Shown here in pieces: positions 1 through 7,572 of a DNA stretch of 33,419 bases; the first letter of the stretch is position 1; every line of letters begins with the position of its first letter. The notes under the pieces are model-generated. The model did no database searches. It was not told the origin of the DNA and was given only the letters and a program-made list of their open reading frames with translations. This stretch comes from an uncultured Clostridia bacterium. Lineage in GTDB: Bacteria > Bacillota > Clostridia > Christensenellales > Aristaeellaceae. Where the stretch lies: contig CALGBY010000056.1 in assembly GCA_937886445.1 (NCBI GenBank), forward strand, positions 1 through 33,419. Reading direction: 5' to 3'. The translations under genes were made by a program, and so were the position numbers.

Positions 1-638
1 ACCTGAACGGCGTGTTCAGTGCCAACGAATTCCTCACCCGCATCAATCTGATGAAAGCCTGGCAGCCGGGCAGCGACACCCCTGTACATCACGGCAAAAA
101 GATCGTGGTGGTGGGCGGTGGTAATGTGGCGATGGACGCCGCGCGCTGCGCGAAACGCCTGGGCGGCGAGGTGACCATCGTTTACCGGCGCACGGAAAAA
201 GAGCTTCCCGCCCGTAAGGAGGAAGTGGAGCACGCGAAGGAGGAAGGCATCGTATTCCGTATGCTGAACAATCCGCTCCGCATCAACGGAAAGGACGGCT
301 GGGTGTCCTCCGTGACCTGTCAGGAAATGGAGCTCGGAGAGCCGGACGCCTCCGGACGCCGCAGCCCCGTGCCCAAAGAAGGCGTGCTGAACGAGCTTGA
401 GGCGGATACCGTGATCATGGCCATCGGCACCTCGCCCAACCCGCTCATCCGTTCCACCTCGCCCGCGCTGACGGCAGACCGGCACGGTTGTCTCGTAGCC
501 GATGAAAACGGAAAGACCGTTATGGAACGCGTATGGGCCGGCGGAGACGCCGTGACCGGCGCGGCCACCGTGATCCTGGCCATGGGGGCCGGAAGAAAAG
601 CGGCAAGATCCATCCACGAATATATCAGAAGCAGGTAA
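1..638 (+). CDS. gltA: NADPH-dependent glutamate synthase small subunit (GltA/GltD-like), 3' part
   Basis: This is the C-terminal 211 residues of an FAD/NAD(P)-binding oxidoreductase; the frame is open at the left edge from base 3, so the true start lies outside the window. The first residues (LNGVFSANEFLTR) match the segment before the second Rossmann fold of glutamate synthase beta-type subunits. A dinucleotide-binding motif, VVVGGGNVAMDAAR, follows near bases 106-150. The C-terminal FAD-contacting block, GGDAVTGAATVILAMGAGR, is at about 538-597. The family passes electrons from NADPH to a glutamate synthase large subunit or a related partner. Here the partner is not visible, so the exact substrate is inferred. 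The stop at 636-638 is six bases before a mini-element. Confidence 0.85.
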   Translation, partial: LNGVFSANEFLTRINLMKAWQPGSDTPVHHGKKIVVVGGGNVAMDAARCAKRLGGEVTIVYRRTEKELPARKEEVEHAKEEGIVFRMLNNPLRINGKDGWVSSVTCQEMELGEPDASGRRSPVPKEGVLNELEADTVIMAIGTSPNPLIRSTSPALTADRHGCLVADENGKTVMERVWAGGDAVTGAATVILAMGAGRKAARSIHEYIRSR

Positions 639-644
639 TAAATT

Positions 645-808
645 AAGGCAATACCGCACAATTCGTCAGCACGCTGAACGGTGTCTTTTCCAACATCTTC
701 ATCTTGCAGAAATTTCGATTTACATTCAGTAAACCTTCAATTTCTGCAAGCGAATCTGTTGAAAAATTCACTCGCCATCGTATTAACTCATTTGTGCGGT
801 ATTGCCCT
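645..808. mobile_element. MITE-like mini-element A (about 164 bp)
   Basis: The ends form a perfect 15-bp inverted repeat: GGCAATACCGCACAA at 647-661 and its complement at 792-806; two further terminal bases match imperfectly. Inside is a second perfect 12-bp inverted repeat (CTTGCAGAAATT at 703-714, complement at 739-750) enclosing a smaller hairpin. There is no credible coding capacity. A clear target-site duplication is not seen; flanks are TT/AT. Read on the minus strand, its interior is collinear with the element at 15217-15376. It lies directly behind gltA, where its hairpin could also limit readthrough. Calling it mobile is an inference from TIR plus size; the transposase family is not identified. 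Confidence 0.7.
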
Positions 809-854
809 ATATTTTATGACGATAGAAAATACACTTTCACGCAGTACTTCCAGC

Positions 855-883
855 TTGTCAGGCGGTATACAAGGTGATACAAT
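855..883 (+). promoter_or_regulatory. Candidate SigA promoter, distal, for the tautomerase gene
   Basis: TTGTCA (855-860), a 17-bp spacer and TACAAT (878-883), each 5/6 to consensus. It would give a leader of roughly 180 nt. Confidence 0.45.
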
Positions 884-942
884 ATCATGGCGGTGATGGG
901 CACAAAACCGGCGTTGATGCCGAAGCACAGAAAAATGATTAT

Positions 943-970
943 TTGTTTCCGGAATGCGGTATGTTACAAT
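943..970 (+). promoter_or_regulatory. Candidate extended -10 promoter, proximal, for the tautomerase gene
   Basis: TGTTACAAT forms an extended -10 (TACAAT at 965-970), with a weak -35 TTGTTT at 943-948 and a 16-bp spacer. It is nearer to the gene than the 855-883 candidate; which one is used cannot be decided from sequence. Confidence 0.4.
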
Positions 971-1067
971 GCGTATTGATCATTATGGCCGCGTTTTTGC
1001 CCGCGATATATTATCTCTGCCCGTTTCAGGCGGGAAAACTGAAAATAACCGAAGGGAGACAGAAAAC

Positions 1068-1409
1068 ATGCCTTACATCAGCACAAAAACAAATGTATCC
1101 GTATCCGAAGCACAGAGGAGGGAGCTGGAGAAGAAACTCGGAAAAGCCATTGAACTGATCCCCGGAAAAAGCGAAAGCTGGCTCATGCTTTCCTTTGAGC
1201 CCGAAACGGCGATGGCATTTCAGGGAAGCGAGGAAGCTGCTGCGATGCTGGAGGTAAAGCTTTTCGGAAAAGCCTCCGCCGGAGCGTACAGCGACATGAC
1301 AAAAGCGCTTACGAAAATCATTTCGGAAGAGCTGCAGATCCCTGCCGCGCGTATCTATGTCAAGTATGAGGAATGCGCTGTATGGGGATGGAACGGAGAG
1401 AATTTCTGA
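1068..1409 (+). CDS. Phenylpyruvate tautomerase / MIF-like protein
   Basis: This 113-residue protein matches the size and fold signature of the MIF branch of the tautomerase superfamily, whose catalytic base is the N-terminal proline exposed after Met removal. The start at 1068 gives MPYISTKTNV, so Pro-2 is present; a GGGAG site lies about 10 bases upstream. The upstream in-frame start at 954 would bury the proline and was rejected. The central segment (PGKSESWLMLSFEP) and the C-terminal IYVKYEECAVWGWNG are typical of bacterial MIF-like proteins. Members tautomerise phenylpyruvate or dopachrome in vitro; the natural substrate is generally unknown. It appears monocistronic, with a terminator shared with metA. 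Confidence 0.85.
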   Translation: MPYISTKTNVSVSEAQRRELEKKLGKAIELIPGKSESWLMLSFEPETAMAFQGSEEAAAMLEVKLFGKASAGAYSDMTKALTKIISEELQIPAARIYVKYEECAVWGWNGENF

Positions 1410-1462
1410 TCAACGATGCGGCACATATTACCGGAAATCCCATTAAACGGACATAAAGCATA

Positions 1463-1493
1463 AAAAGAGACCGGATTTCACCTGGTCTCTTTT
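1463..1493. terminator. Bidirectional terminator between tautomerase gene and metA
   Basis: Perfect 10-bp stem (AAAAGAGACC at 1463-1472, complement at 1484-1493) with an 11-nt loop. A T-rich tail on the plus strand and an A-run that becomes a T-run on the minus strand suit two convergent genes. Confidence 0.85.
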
Positions 1494-1533
1494 GCTTTTG
1501 CATTAAATATAAAAACGAATACGCGCCTATATG

Positions 1534-2448
1534 TCAAAGCGTTTTCAGGTCGTAGGGGGTGGTCTGGTATACACAGTAGTTCAGCCAGTTCGCGTAGATC
1601 AGGTTTGCGTGGCTGCGCCAGGTGACCATGGGTTGTCTGGTGTCATCATCATCGGGATAATAGTTCTTTGGTACATGGATCGGAAGACCCGCGTTTTTAT
1701 CACGCAGATATTCCTTTTCAAGCGTTCCGACGTCGTATTCACTGTGACCGGTGATGAAGACCTGCTTGCAGTTTTCGGTCACTGTCACATATACGCCCGC
1801 TTCGTCAGAGCTTGCAAGCACCGTCAACCCGGGGCAGGCGTCTATATCCTCACGGCGGACCGTGGTATGGCGGGAATGGGGCACCATAAATACATCGTCA
1901 AAACCGCGCAGCAATACGGAATTTTTCTGTTCCACCTTGTGTGGAAAGATACCGAACAGCTTTTCTGGCAGCGGATACTTGGGAATGCCGAAATGGTAAT
2001 AAAGCCCCGCCTGCGCGCCCCAGCAGATGTGGATGGTGGAATGAACATGCTTTTTGGACCATTCCATGATTTCACAAAGCTCATTCCAGTATTCCACTTC
2101 CTCAAAGGGAAGCTGCTCCACAGGAGCGCCGGTAATGATCATGCCGTCAAAGTTTTCATGACGGATATCATCAAACTCCTTGTAAAATGCCAGCAGATGC
2201 TCCTTTGAAGTGTGGCGGGATTCATGGCTTTTCATCTTGATCAGCTCAATATCCACCTGAAGAGATGTGTTTCCGAGCAGGCGAAGCAACTGTGTTTCAG
2301 TATCGATCTTTGTGGGCATCAGGTTCACCAGAGCGATCCTGAGCGGGCGGATATCCTGCGTAAGGGCTCTGGTTTCCGTCATCACGAAAATATTTTCATC
2401 TGTCAGCGTTTTGCATGCCGGAAGGCTGTTTGGCACTTTGATAGGCAT
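1534..2448 (-). CDS. metA: Homoserine O-acetyltransferase (MetA family)
   Basis: MetA acylates the hydroxyl of L-homoserine in the first committed step of methionine synthesis. The 304-residue protein carries the complete triad of the family at canonical positions: Cys142 (in HICWGAQ), His235 and Glu237 (in FITGHSEYD). Residue 111 is Glu (GAPVEQLPF). In studied MetA proteins Glu111 goes with acetyl-CoA use and Gly111 with succinyl-CoA, so the product should be O-acetylhomoserine. That fits the upstream gene, an O-acetylhomoserine sulfhydrylase-type enzyme, which is separated by 23 nt and probably in the same transcript. The ATG at 2448 is preceded by AGAGGAAC. The acetyl specificity is a residue-based inference. 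Confidence 0.95.
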   Translation of the reverse strand: MPIKVPNSLPACKTLTDENIFVMTETRALTQDIRPLRIALVNLMPTKIDTETQLLRLLGNTSLQVDIELIKMKSHESRHTSKEHLLAFYKEFDDIRHENFDGMIITGAPVEQLPFEEVEYWNELCEIMEWSKKHVHSTIHICWGAQAGLYYHFGIPKYPLPEKLFGIFPHKVEQKNSVLLRGFDDVFMVPHSRHTTVRREDIDACPGLTVLASSDEAGVYVTVTENCKQVFITGHSEYDVGTLEKEYLRDKNAGLPIHVPKNYYPDDDDTRQPMVTWRSHANLIYANWLNYCVYQTTPYDLKTL

Positions 2449-2471
2449 ATCAGTTCCTCTTTTCGGATAAA

Positions 2472-3755
2472 TCAGATACAGACCGCGTCCAGCGCACTGC
2501 GGATATCGTTGATCAGATCCTGCGCGTTTTCAAGACCGCAGCTCAGACGGACAAGATCGGGAGATACGCCGGCGGCGGCCAGCTCTTCATCGTTCATCTG
2601 GCGATGGGTGGCGCTGGCAGGATGCAGGCAGCAGGTGCGGGCATCGGCCACATGCGTTTCGATGGCGGCGATCTTCAGCTGCTTCATAAACGCCTCTGCG
2701 GCCTTGCGTCCGCCCTTTACGCCGAAGGATACGACACCGCAGGAGCCGTTCGGCAGATATTTCATGGCTCTTTCGTGATACTTGTCTCCGGGAAGCCCGC
2801 AGTAATTCACCCACGCGATGCGGCTGTCGGAGGAAAGGTATTCCGCAACAGCCTGCGCGTTTTCGCAATGGCGCTTCATGCGCACATGCAGGCTTTCCAG
2901 ACCGAGGTTCAGCAGGAAAGCGCTCTGAGGGCTCTGTACGGAACCGAAATCGCGCATCAGCTGGCTGGTGGCCTTGGTGATGAAAGCGCCGCCAAGGCCG
3001 AAGCGTTCGGTATAGATCACGCCGTGATAGCTGTCATCCGGCGTGGTGAGACCGGGATACTTTTCGGCGTATTTCGTCCAGTCGAATTTGCCGGAATCTA
3101 CGATGCATCCGCCGATGGCGGAACCGTGTCCGTCCATATATTTGGTGGTGGAGTGAGTAACGATATCGGCTCCCCATTCAAAGGGACGGCAGTTGACCGG
3201 TGTGGCAAAGGTGTTATCCACGATCAGGGGAACGCCATGCCGATGGGCTGCCTTCGCGAACTGTTCGATATCCAGCACGGTAAGCGCCGGGTTGGCGATG
3301 GTTTCGCCGAACACGGCTTTGGTGTTCGGGCGGAAGGCGGCGTCCAGCTCTTCATCCGTGCAGTCCGGGCTTACGAAGGTAAATTCGATCCCCATCTTTT
3401 TCATGGTAACGGCAAACAGGTTATAGGTACCGCCGTAGATGGCGGAGCTGGCCACTACATGGTCTCCGCAGTTTGCGATATTGAACACGGCATAGAAATT
3501 GGCAGCCTGGCCGGATGAAGTGAGCATGGCTGCACTTCCGCCTTCAAGCTCGCATATTTTTGCGGCCACGGCGTCGCAGGTTGGGTTCTGGAGCCTGGAA
3601 TAGAAATATCCGCTTTCTTCCAGATCGAACAGCTTGCCCATATCCTCACTGGTGCTGTATTTGAATGTAGTGGACTGAATGATCGGGATCTGACGCGGTT
3701 CACCGTTGCCGGGCGTGTATCCGCCCTGAACGCATTTTGTTTCGATACTTGACAT
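2472..3755 (-). CDS. metY: O-acetylhomoserine sulfhydrylase (Cys/Met metabolism PLP enzyme)
   Basis: This 427-residue PLP enzyme would convert O-acetylhomoserine plus sulfide to homocysteine. The internal aldimine Lys is K205 in THSTTKYMDGHG, and D180 (LIVDNTFATP) is the residue that contacts the PLP ring nitrogen. The inserted segment after the lysine (DWTKYAEKYPGLTTPD) and the overall length are typical of MetY-type enzymes rather than the shorter cystathionine gamma-synthases. The start at 3755 has AAAGGAG 9-15 bases upstream and yields MSSIETKCVQGGY; the longer frame, up to 3911, would cross its own promoter and was rejected. It probably forms an operon with metA, giving direct sulfhydrylation. 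No SAM riboswitch or T-box is apparent in the short leader. Confidence 0.93.
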   Translation of the reverse strand: MSSIETKCVQGGYTPGNGEPRQIPIIQSTTFKYSTSEDMGKLFDLEESGYFYSRLQNPTCDAVAAKICELEGGSAAMLTSSGQAANFYAVFNIANCGDHVVASSAIYGGTYNLFAVTMKKMGIEFTFVSPDCTDEELDAAFRPNTKAVFGETIANPALTVLDIEQFAKAAHRHGVPLIVDNTFATPVNCRPFEWGADIVTHSTTKYMDGHGSAIGGCIVDSGKFDWTKYAEKYPGLTTPDDSYHGVIYTERFGLGGAFITKATSQLMRDFGSVQSPQSAFLLNLGLESLHVRMKRHCENAQAVAEYLSSDSRIAWVNYCGLPGDKYHERAMKYLPNGSCGVVSFGVKGGRKAAEAFMKQLKIAAIETHVADARTCCLHPASATHRQMNDEELAAAGVSPDLVRLSCGLENAQDLINDIRSALDAVCI

Positions 3756-3786
3756 TGTCCCTGCTCCTTTCCGTGTGATTGAATGC

Positions 3787-3815
3787 AATATAGCACAAAT
3801 GTATTCCAAACTCAA
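3787..3815 (-). promoter_or_regulatory. SigA-type promoter of metY-metA
   Basis: On the minus strand: TTGAGT (3815-3810), 17-bp spacer, TATATT (3792-3787). The transcript would start near 3780, leaving a leader of only about 25 nt, too short for a riboswitch. Confidence 0.7.
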
Positions 3816-3925
3816 TGGATGCGGAAAAAGAGTACAGCAAAAATCCGCACGGGGTGAATCTGTGTGAAATAGCTTCGCGCGGGTCATCATTTTTTCTGCC
3901 GACTGTAGCATAGCGGGCCGGAATG

Positions 3926-3934
3926 TGCTATGAT
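3926..3934 (+). promoter_or_regulatory. Extended -10 element upstream of the GH105 gene
   Basis: TGCTATGAT is an extended -10 with no good -35 at 16-18 bp. It would give a leader of about 140 nt before the chosen start at 4080. Confidence 0.4.
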
Positions 3935-4079
3935 AATATATGAAGTAAAGGATGAATGTGTGAACGGGCAGGATCAGGCGGCAGCGCGGAGGCGGAGCGG
4001 AGAGCGGGCATACCTGTCCGGCTGCGATAACGGTCTTGTCCGGTCACCGGTTCAACATATCCGCGGAGGGGTGCAGGAA

Positions 4080-5051
4080 ATGGATCAGCTTACACGAAAT
4101 GTGATGATGGCGATGCTTTGCGCGCAGCGCTACCCGTGGGAGCAGGGAACGGCGGCACAGGCTTTGTATGAGGCCGGTGAAAGCAGCGCGTGGCTTCAGA
4201 TGGCGTATGATTCGGTCACACGAAGCCTGCCGGACGGTCGTTTAGCCATGCTGGGCAGTAGAGAAGCCGTGGCGGACCCGGCTTCGGCCGGGGAGGTGTG
4301 CCTGAGAGCCTATCAAAAAACCGGGCAGCAGCGCTTCCTGAAGGCCGCACAGGGGATGCTGGATTATCTGATGCACAAAGCGCCGAGAACGGATGACGGA
4401 TTGATCTGCCACAACACTGTAAGCTATCATGAAGGCTGTACACCGTATCAGCTATGGGTGGACGCGATATATATGATGCCGCCGTTTCTGGCCGTTATGG
4501 GGGAGGCGGATGAAGCGATCCGTCAGATAAACGGGTATATCCGCCATCTTTTCTGTGAGGACTCCGGTCTTTTCTTTCACATCTATGACGCGGCAGAAGC
4601 AAAATTCATTCGCCGCGTTCCCTGGGCAACGGGCAATGGATGGGCTCTCCTCGGGATGACGCGAACGGCTGAAGAACTGAGGAAACAATCCAGGCCGAAG
4701 GATGCCGACGCGCTCTTTTGCAGGATCTTGACCGTGACGGAGGCCATGGCGCTTCTTGAAACGGAGGACGGGTGCTTCCATGATATACTGGATGATCCTT
4801 CCGCTTTCACGGATCATACATCAGCCCTGATGTTTGCCGCGTCTGTCTACAGGAATATCCTGAACGGTGTTTTGCCTCCGGCTTTCCGTGCGTATGCCGA
4901 CCGGGCCGTTCTGGGAGCGGCAAAGGATATAGACGCGTTCGGTATCCTGCACAGTGTTTGCGGCTGCCCGGATTTCGTACGGCCCGGTACCTCAGTGGAG
5001 GCACAGGCGGCGTACATCATGGCCAGAGCCTGGCAGGAAAAAGCGGAATAG
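4080..5051 (+). CDS. Glycoside hydrolase family 105/88, unsaturated glucuronyl/rhamnogalacturonyl hydrolase
   Basis: The 323-residue product resembles YteR-type (GH105) enzymes, which remove the unsaturated uronic acid left by polysaccharide lyases. The conserved block HNTVSYHEGCTPYQLWVDAIYM contains the Asp that acts as general acid/base in the family (VDA), and VPWATGNGW is the second hallmark. No signal peptide is seen, so it should act in the cytoplasm on imported oligosaccharides. The start at 4080 has GGAGGGG about 9 bases upstream; an in-frame extension to 3930 is Arg/Gly-rich and overlaps the promoter, so it was rejected. No lyase or sugar transporter is adjacent; the beta-helix protein at 5547 is the only possible pectin-related neighbour. 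Confidence 0.85.
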   Translation: MDQLTRNVMMAMLCAQRYPWEQGTAAQALYEAGESSAWLQMAYDSVTRSLPDGRLAMLGSREAVADPASAGEVCLRAYQKTGQQRFLKAAQGMLDYLMHKAPRTDDGLICHNTVSYHEGCTPYQLWVDAIYMMPPFLAVMGEADEAIRQINGYIRHLFCEDSGLFFHIYDAAEAKFIRRVPWATGNGWALLGMTRTAEELRKQSRPKDADALFCRILTVTEAMALLETEDGCFHDILDDPSAFTDHTSALMFAASVYRNILNGVLPPAFRAYADRAVLGAAKDIDAFGILHSVCGCPDFVRPGTSVEAQAAYIMARAWQEKAE

Positions 5052-5084
5052 AAAGAAAGAGATTCGTTCAAATGAACTGAAGAT

Positions 5085-5130
5085 CACCGGGCTTTGCTGT
5101 CTCAGTATTTCGGGAGACGACAGCCCGGTG
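5085..5130 (+). terminator. Terminator after the GH105 gene
   Basis: CACCGGGCT at 5085-5093 pairs with 5122-5130, and inner arms (CTGTC/GACAG) extend the stem; TTATTAT follows. Confidence 0.75.
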
Positions 5131-5235
5131 TTATTATATCAGGAGGATCCGACGTTTGTTTTGCATACATGAAGCTGAAGCAGGAGTACCCTGATCGTTT
5201 GTGAACTCCGGCTTTGTTGCGCAGATAACAAAAAA

Positions 5236-5264
5236 CCTGATCTCGACAGTACATCGAAATCAGG
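5236..5264 (-). terminator. Terminator of tRNA-Trp
   Basis: Read on the minus strand, CCTGATTTCGA pairs with TCGAGATCAGG (one mismatch) and is followed by six T, the reverse of the A-run at 5230-5235. It begins 6 nt after the tRNA 3' end. Confidence 0.85.
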
Positions 5265-5270
5265 CTGCTG

Positions 5271-5344
5271 TGGCAGGGGAAGAAGGACTCGAACCCTCAA
5301 CAAAGGTTTTGGAGACCCACGTGTTACCATTACACCATTCCCCT
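5271..5344 (-). tRNA. tRNA-Trp (anticodon CCA)
   Basis: A 74-nt cloverleaf can be drawn on the minus strand. The acceptor stem AGGGGAA/TTCCCCT is fully paired, the D stem is GTGT/ACAC, the anticodon loop CTCCAAA gives CCA, the T arm is GAGGG-TTCGAGT-CCTTC, and 3' CCA is encoded. In the anticodon stem (TGGGT/ACCTT) the outermost pair is a T-T mismatch and the next is G-T, leaving only three Watson-Crick pairs. The discriminator is G, as usual for bacterial tRNA-Trp. It is a single-gene unit with its own promoter and terminator. Confidence 0.95.
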
Positions 5345-5357
5345 AGGCACATGAAGC

Positions 5358-5386
5358 ATTATACACGAAGAGGATATTGTTGTCAA
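5358..5386 (-). promoter_or_regulatory. Perfect-consensus SigA promoter of tRNA-Trp
   Basis: TTGACA (5386-5381), 17-bp spacer, TATAAT (5363-5358) on the minus strand, all bases at consensus. The predicted start lies only about 7 nt before the mature 5' end. Confidence 0.95.
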
Positions 5387-5425
5387 TAGTTTTTTCGTGT
5401 GAAAACTGATCTTGGAAGAGACAAA

Positions 5426-5560
5426 ATGATAGATGTGCTGATCGTAAAAAGCGGCATGTCAGAACGGGAAATGTTGCGGAATAACGGCACAGGGGGTATA
5501 ATACCAGTGCAAAATGTTTGCTTTTTGATCGGAAAGGAGCTTTTTATTGAAGATAATTGA
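5426..5560 (+). CDS. Possible 44-residue protein, faintly LysM-like
   Basis: An ATG at 5426 with GGAAGAG about 6 bases upstream opens a 44-codon frame. The peptide (starting MIDVLIVKSGMSEREMLRNN, ending GKELFIEDN) faintly follows a LysM pattern: V-x-x-G near the start, an N-G turn and a closing L-F-I. It overlaps the first 14 bases of the beta-helix gene and contains that gene's candidate promoter and ribosome binding site. That argues against it, though overlap could also mean translational coupling. I do not claim a function; it may be a chance frame or a gene fragment. Confidence 0.25.
   Translation: MIDVLIVKSGMSEREMLRNNGTGGIIPVQNVCFLIGKELFIEDN
5474..5502 (+). promoter_or_regulatory. SigA-type promoter of the beta-helix gene
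   Basis: TTGCGG (5474-5479), 17-bp spacer, TATAAT (5497-5502). The transcript would start near 5509. Confidence 0.65.
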
Positions 5561-7487
5561 TTTACAACGGCCGCTCAGGCAGCGTATATCAGCATTCAGA
5601 CGGATCATCGCGGCGGCAATGATCCTTGCATTGCTGCCTGTATGGTTCCGGGCGGACGCCGAAGATAAAGCACAGACAGATGTGACGCCGCAGATGTTCG
5701 GAGCGGCTGCGGACGGCGTGACAGATGACGCGAAGGCTATTCTTGACGCGATCTGCTATGCCAAGGAAAACGGCCTGCGTGTGTTTTTTCCGAAAGGGAT
5801 CTACGCGGTCAGCTCACAGGTGATCTCGGTAAAGCAGATGCCGGGTGAGGATGTGTATCTATACGGTGAGGGAAGAGAATCGCTGATCAAAAGAATGGAT
5901 GAAAGTCTTCCGCCCTATAAGGGCAAAACAGTATGGGCCTGGCTGTTTTACTTTACAACGGATAAGAAAGCGGAGGGGACGGAATCCTGCAGTATCACGA
6001 TCAGGGATCTGGCGGTGGACAGCAACAGAAGAAACCAGTCCGCTGCGACGGACCGCTATACGCATGAAGCAAGCGCGGACATGATGTTTCGCGCGACCTC
6101 GGCGGCAGGGTACTGGGTGCGATCGGTAGATATCGAAAACATGTATTTCACGGACGGTGTGGCTGATCACATCGATTTTTCGTCATCGGGCCTTGTAAAA
6201 ATACATAATGTGACGCTGAAAAACATCGTTTGTGAAGGCAGAATGGGAACGCGCAACTGTATCGATTTTCCGGGATATATTGACGGAACTGTTTACGCGG
6301 AGGATATCATCTGTGACCGTTTTCATACGGAATATAACTCAGCACCGCTGAATGAAATGAATATCCGAATCAAAAACATGCTCTGTAAAGATTGTACGCT
6401 GGTGGGCGGCAACAGCAATGTGGAGATCACGCTTGAAAACGTGGAAGCGACGCGAAGATTTTGCATTGCGGGCTGCAAAACGGCGACTGTGAGAAACTGT
6501 ACCGTTCACCTGACAGGGGAACAGAGCAACCATTACCTGATGAATATACGCACGAAGGACGGTGAAGAGGACCATTCCGAAAAGCAGGAGATCACATTTG
6601 ACCGCTGCACTTTCATAAGTGAGGGAACCACATCGTACAAGGATGAAAAGGTCGCCCCTGCGCTGTATATCCGCAGAAACAGCAGTGTGCTTTTTTCAAA
6701 CTGCGTTTTTGACGCGGCGGAGGATTATGACAGCATGGGGATCAAAAGCTACCCTGTGTATACAGATGGGGTGACGGATCCAAATTACCTTACAGTCGTT
6801 TTTGATAACTGCAATATATCCGGTCGCTTTACCTACGGGGTGATGGCGTACTCTGCCAATGTCATCATGAAAAACATGACCTTTGTGAACCGTTATCCGG
6901 CGTTTTTCCGTTGCGTGAATGATTATCGCTGCGCGTATCTGACCTTTGAAAACTGCGTGAACGCAGCCGAAAGCGGAGGCGGACTGTACTGGGAAGTGAA
7001 GCGTCATAACACGGAGGATACGAGAAAAACCGCATGTATTTCCGGTGAAATGATCTGCACGGAGCAGAACTTTGCGGTGCGTGATTCTGTTGAAGGTACA
7101 CTGGAATTCAACACGAATCATCACTTTGATATGCACAGGACCATCTATCTGTCACAGCCTCTTGATTACAAGACTCTGAAAAAGCTGTACAGCGCCCGGG
7201 ACAATGAAAATATCATATTGATAGCGGGTGATGAGTTTATCTATACCGGCGATGAGAAAGAACGGTATCCCGAAAAATGGATCGTGACCAAAACCGTAAA
7301 GGGACGGCTGAACTATCTCTTTCCGGATCAATGGGGTATCAGTAAATATATAGAAACCGAGGGCAGCGGTTCAGGCCCCTCGGGAGAAAGACCGAAATGC
7401 TATTTATCCAAGGGATTCCGTTATTTTGATACGGAAAAGAAGATCACCTATGAATACACCGGAAACGGCTGGAAAAAAGCGGAATGA
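5547..7487 (+). CDS. Secreted right-handed beta-helix protein (pectate lyase superfamily-like)
   Basis: The 646-residue protein begins with a long basic N-region and a hydrophobic core (RRIIAAAMILALLPVWFRADA), a likely signal peptide. Residues about 46-105 (TPQMFGAAADGVTDDAKAIL, then FFPKGIYAVSS) match the start of the Pectate_lyase_3 fold of GH28/phage-tailspike-like helices. Many short strands with Asn/Cys-rich turns follow (such as FDNCNIS, FENCVNA). The last 120 residues leave the helix pattern and end in a Tyr/Trp-rich segment. The start is TTG at 5547, chosen because GGAAAGGAG lies 7 bases upstream and no ATG fits. Catalytic residues cannot be assigned. It may act on plant or host glycans or serve in the cell surface; substrate unknown. 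Confidence 0.75.
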   Translation: MKIIDLQRPLRQRISAFRRIIAAAMILALLPVWFRADAEDKAQTDVTPQMFGAAADGVTDDAKAILDAICYAKENGLRVFFPKGIYAVSSQVISVKQMPGEDVYLYGEGRESLIKRMDESLPPYKGKTVWAWLFYFTTDKKAEGTESCSITIRDLAVDSNRRNQSAATDRYTHEASADMMFRATSAAGYWVRSVDIENMYFTDGVADHIDFSSSGLVKIHNVTLKNIVCEGRMGTRNCIDFPGYIDGTVYAEDIICDRFHTEYNSAPLNEMNIRIKNMLCKDCTLVGGNSNVEITLENVEATRRFCIAGCKTATVRNCTVHLTGEQSNHYLMNIRTKDGEEDHSEKQEITFDRCTFISEGTTSYKDEKVAPALYIRRNSSVLFSNCVFDAAEDYDSMGIKSYPVYTDGVTDPNYLTVVFDNCNISGRFTYGVMAYSANVIMKNMTFVNRYPAFFRCVNDYRCAYLTFENCVNAAESGGGLYWEVKRHNTEDTRKTACISGEMICTEQNFAVRDSVEGTLEFNTNHHFDMHRTIYLSQPLDYKTLKKLYSARDNENIILIAGDEFIYTGDEKERYPEKWIVTKTVKGRLNYLFPDQWGISKYIETEGSGSGPSGERPKCYLSKGFRYFDTEKKITYEYTGNGWKKAE

Positions 7488-7572
7488 TATGAGTACGCAT
7501 GGCTGTACGGGCAGGATCATCTCACAAAAATGCAGATAATTTGCAATGACAGCGCTGAAATGCAAAATATGC

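Larger units (their letters stand above)
809..1067. other. Non-coding leader region upstream of the tautomerase gene
   Basis: Apart from the mini-element and two candidate promoters I see no convincing gene between gltA and the tautomerase gene. Short open frames here have no good ribosome binding site and run across the mini-element. Confidence 0.5.

Noticed and set aside
681..896. 71-codon frame across the mini-element at 645-808
   Set aside because: It runs through both hairpins of the element, has no ribosome binding site and no recognisable product.
3756..3929. SAM riboswitch or T-box for the methionine genes
   Set aside because: The predicted leader is only about 25 nt and no suitable folded core was found.
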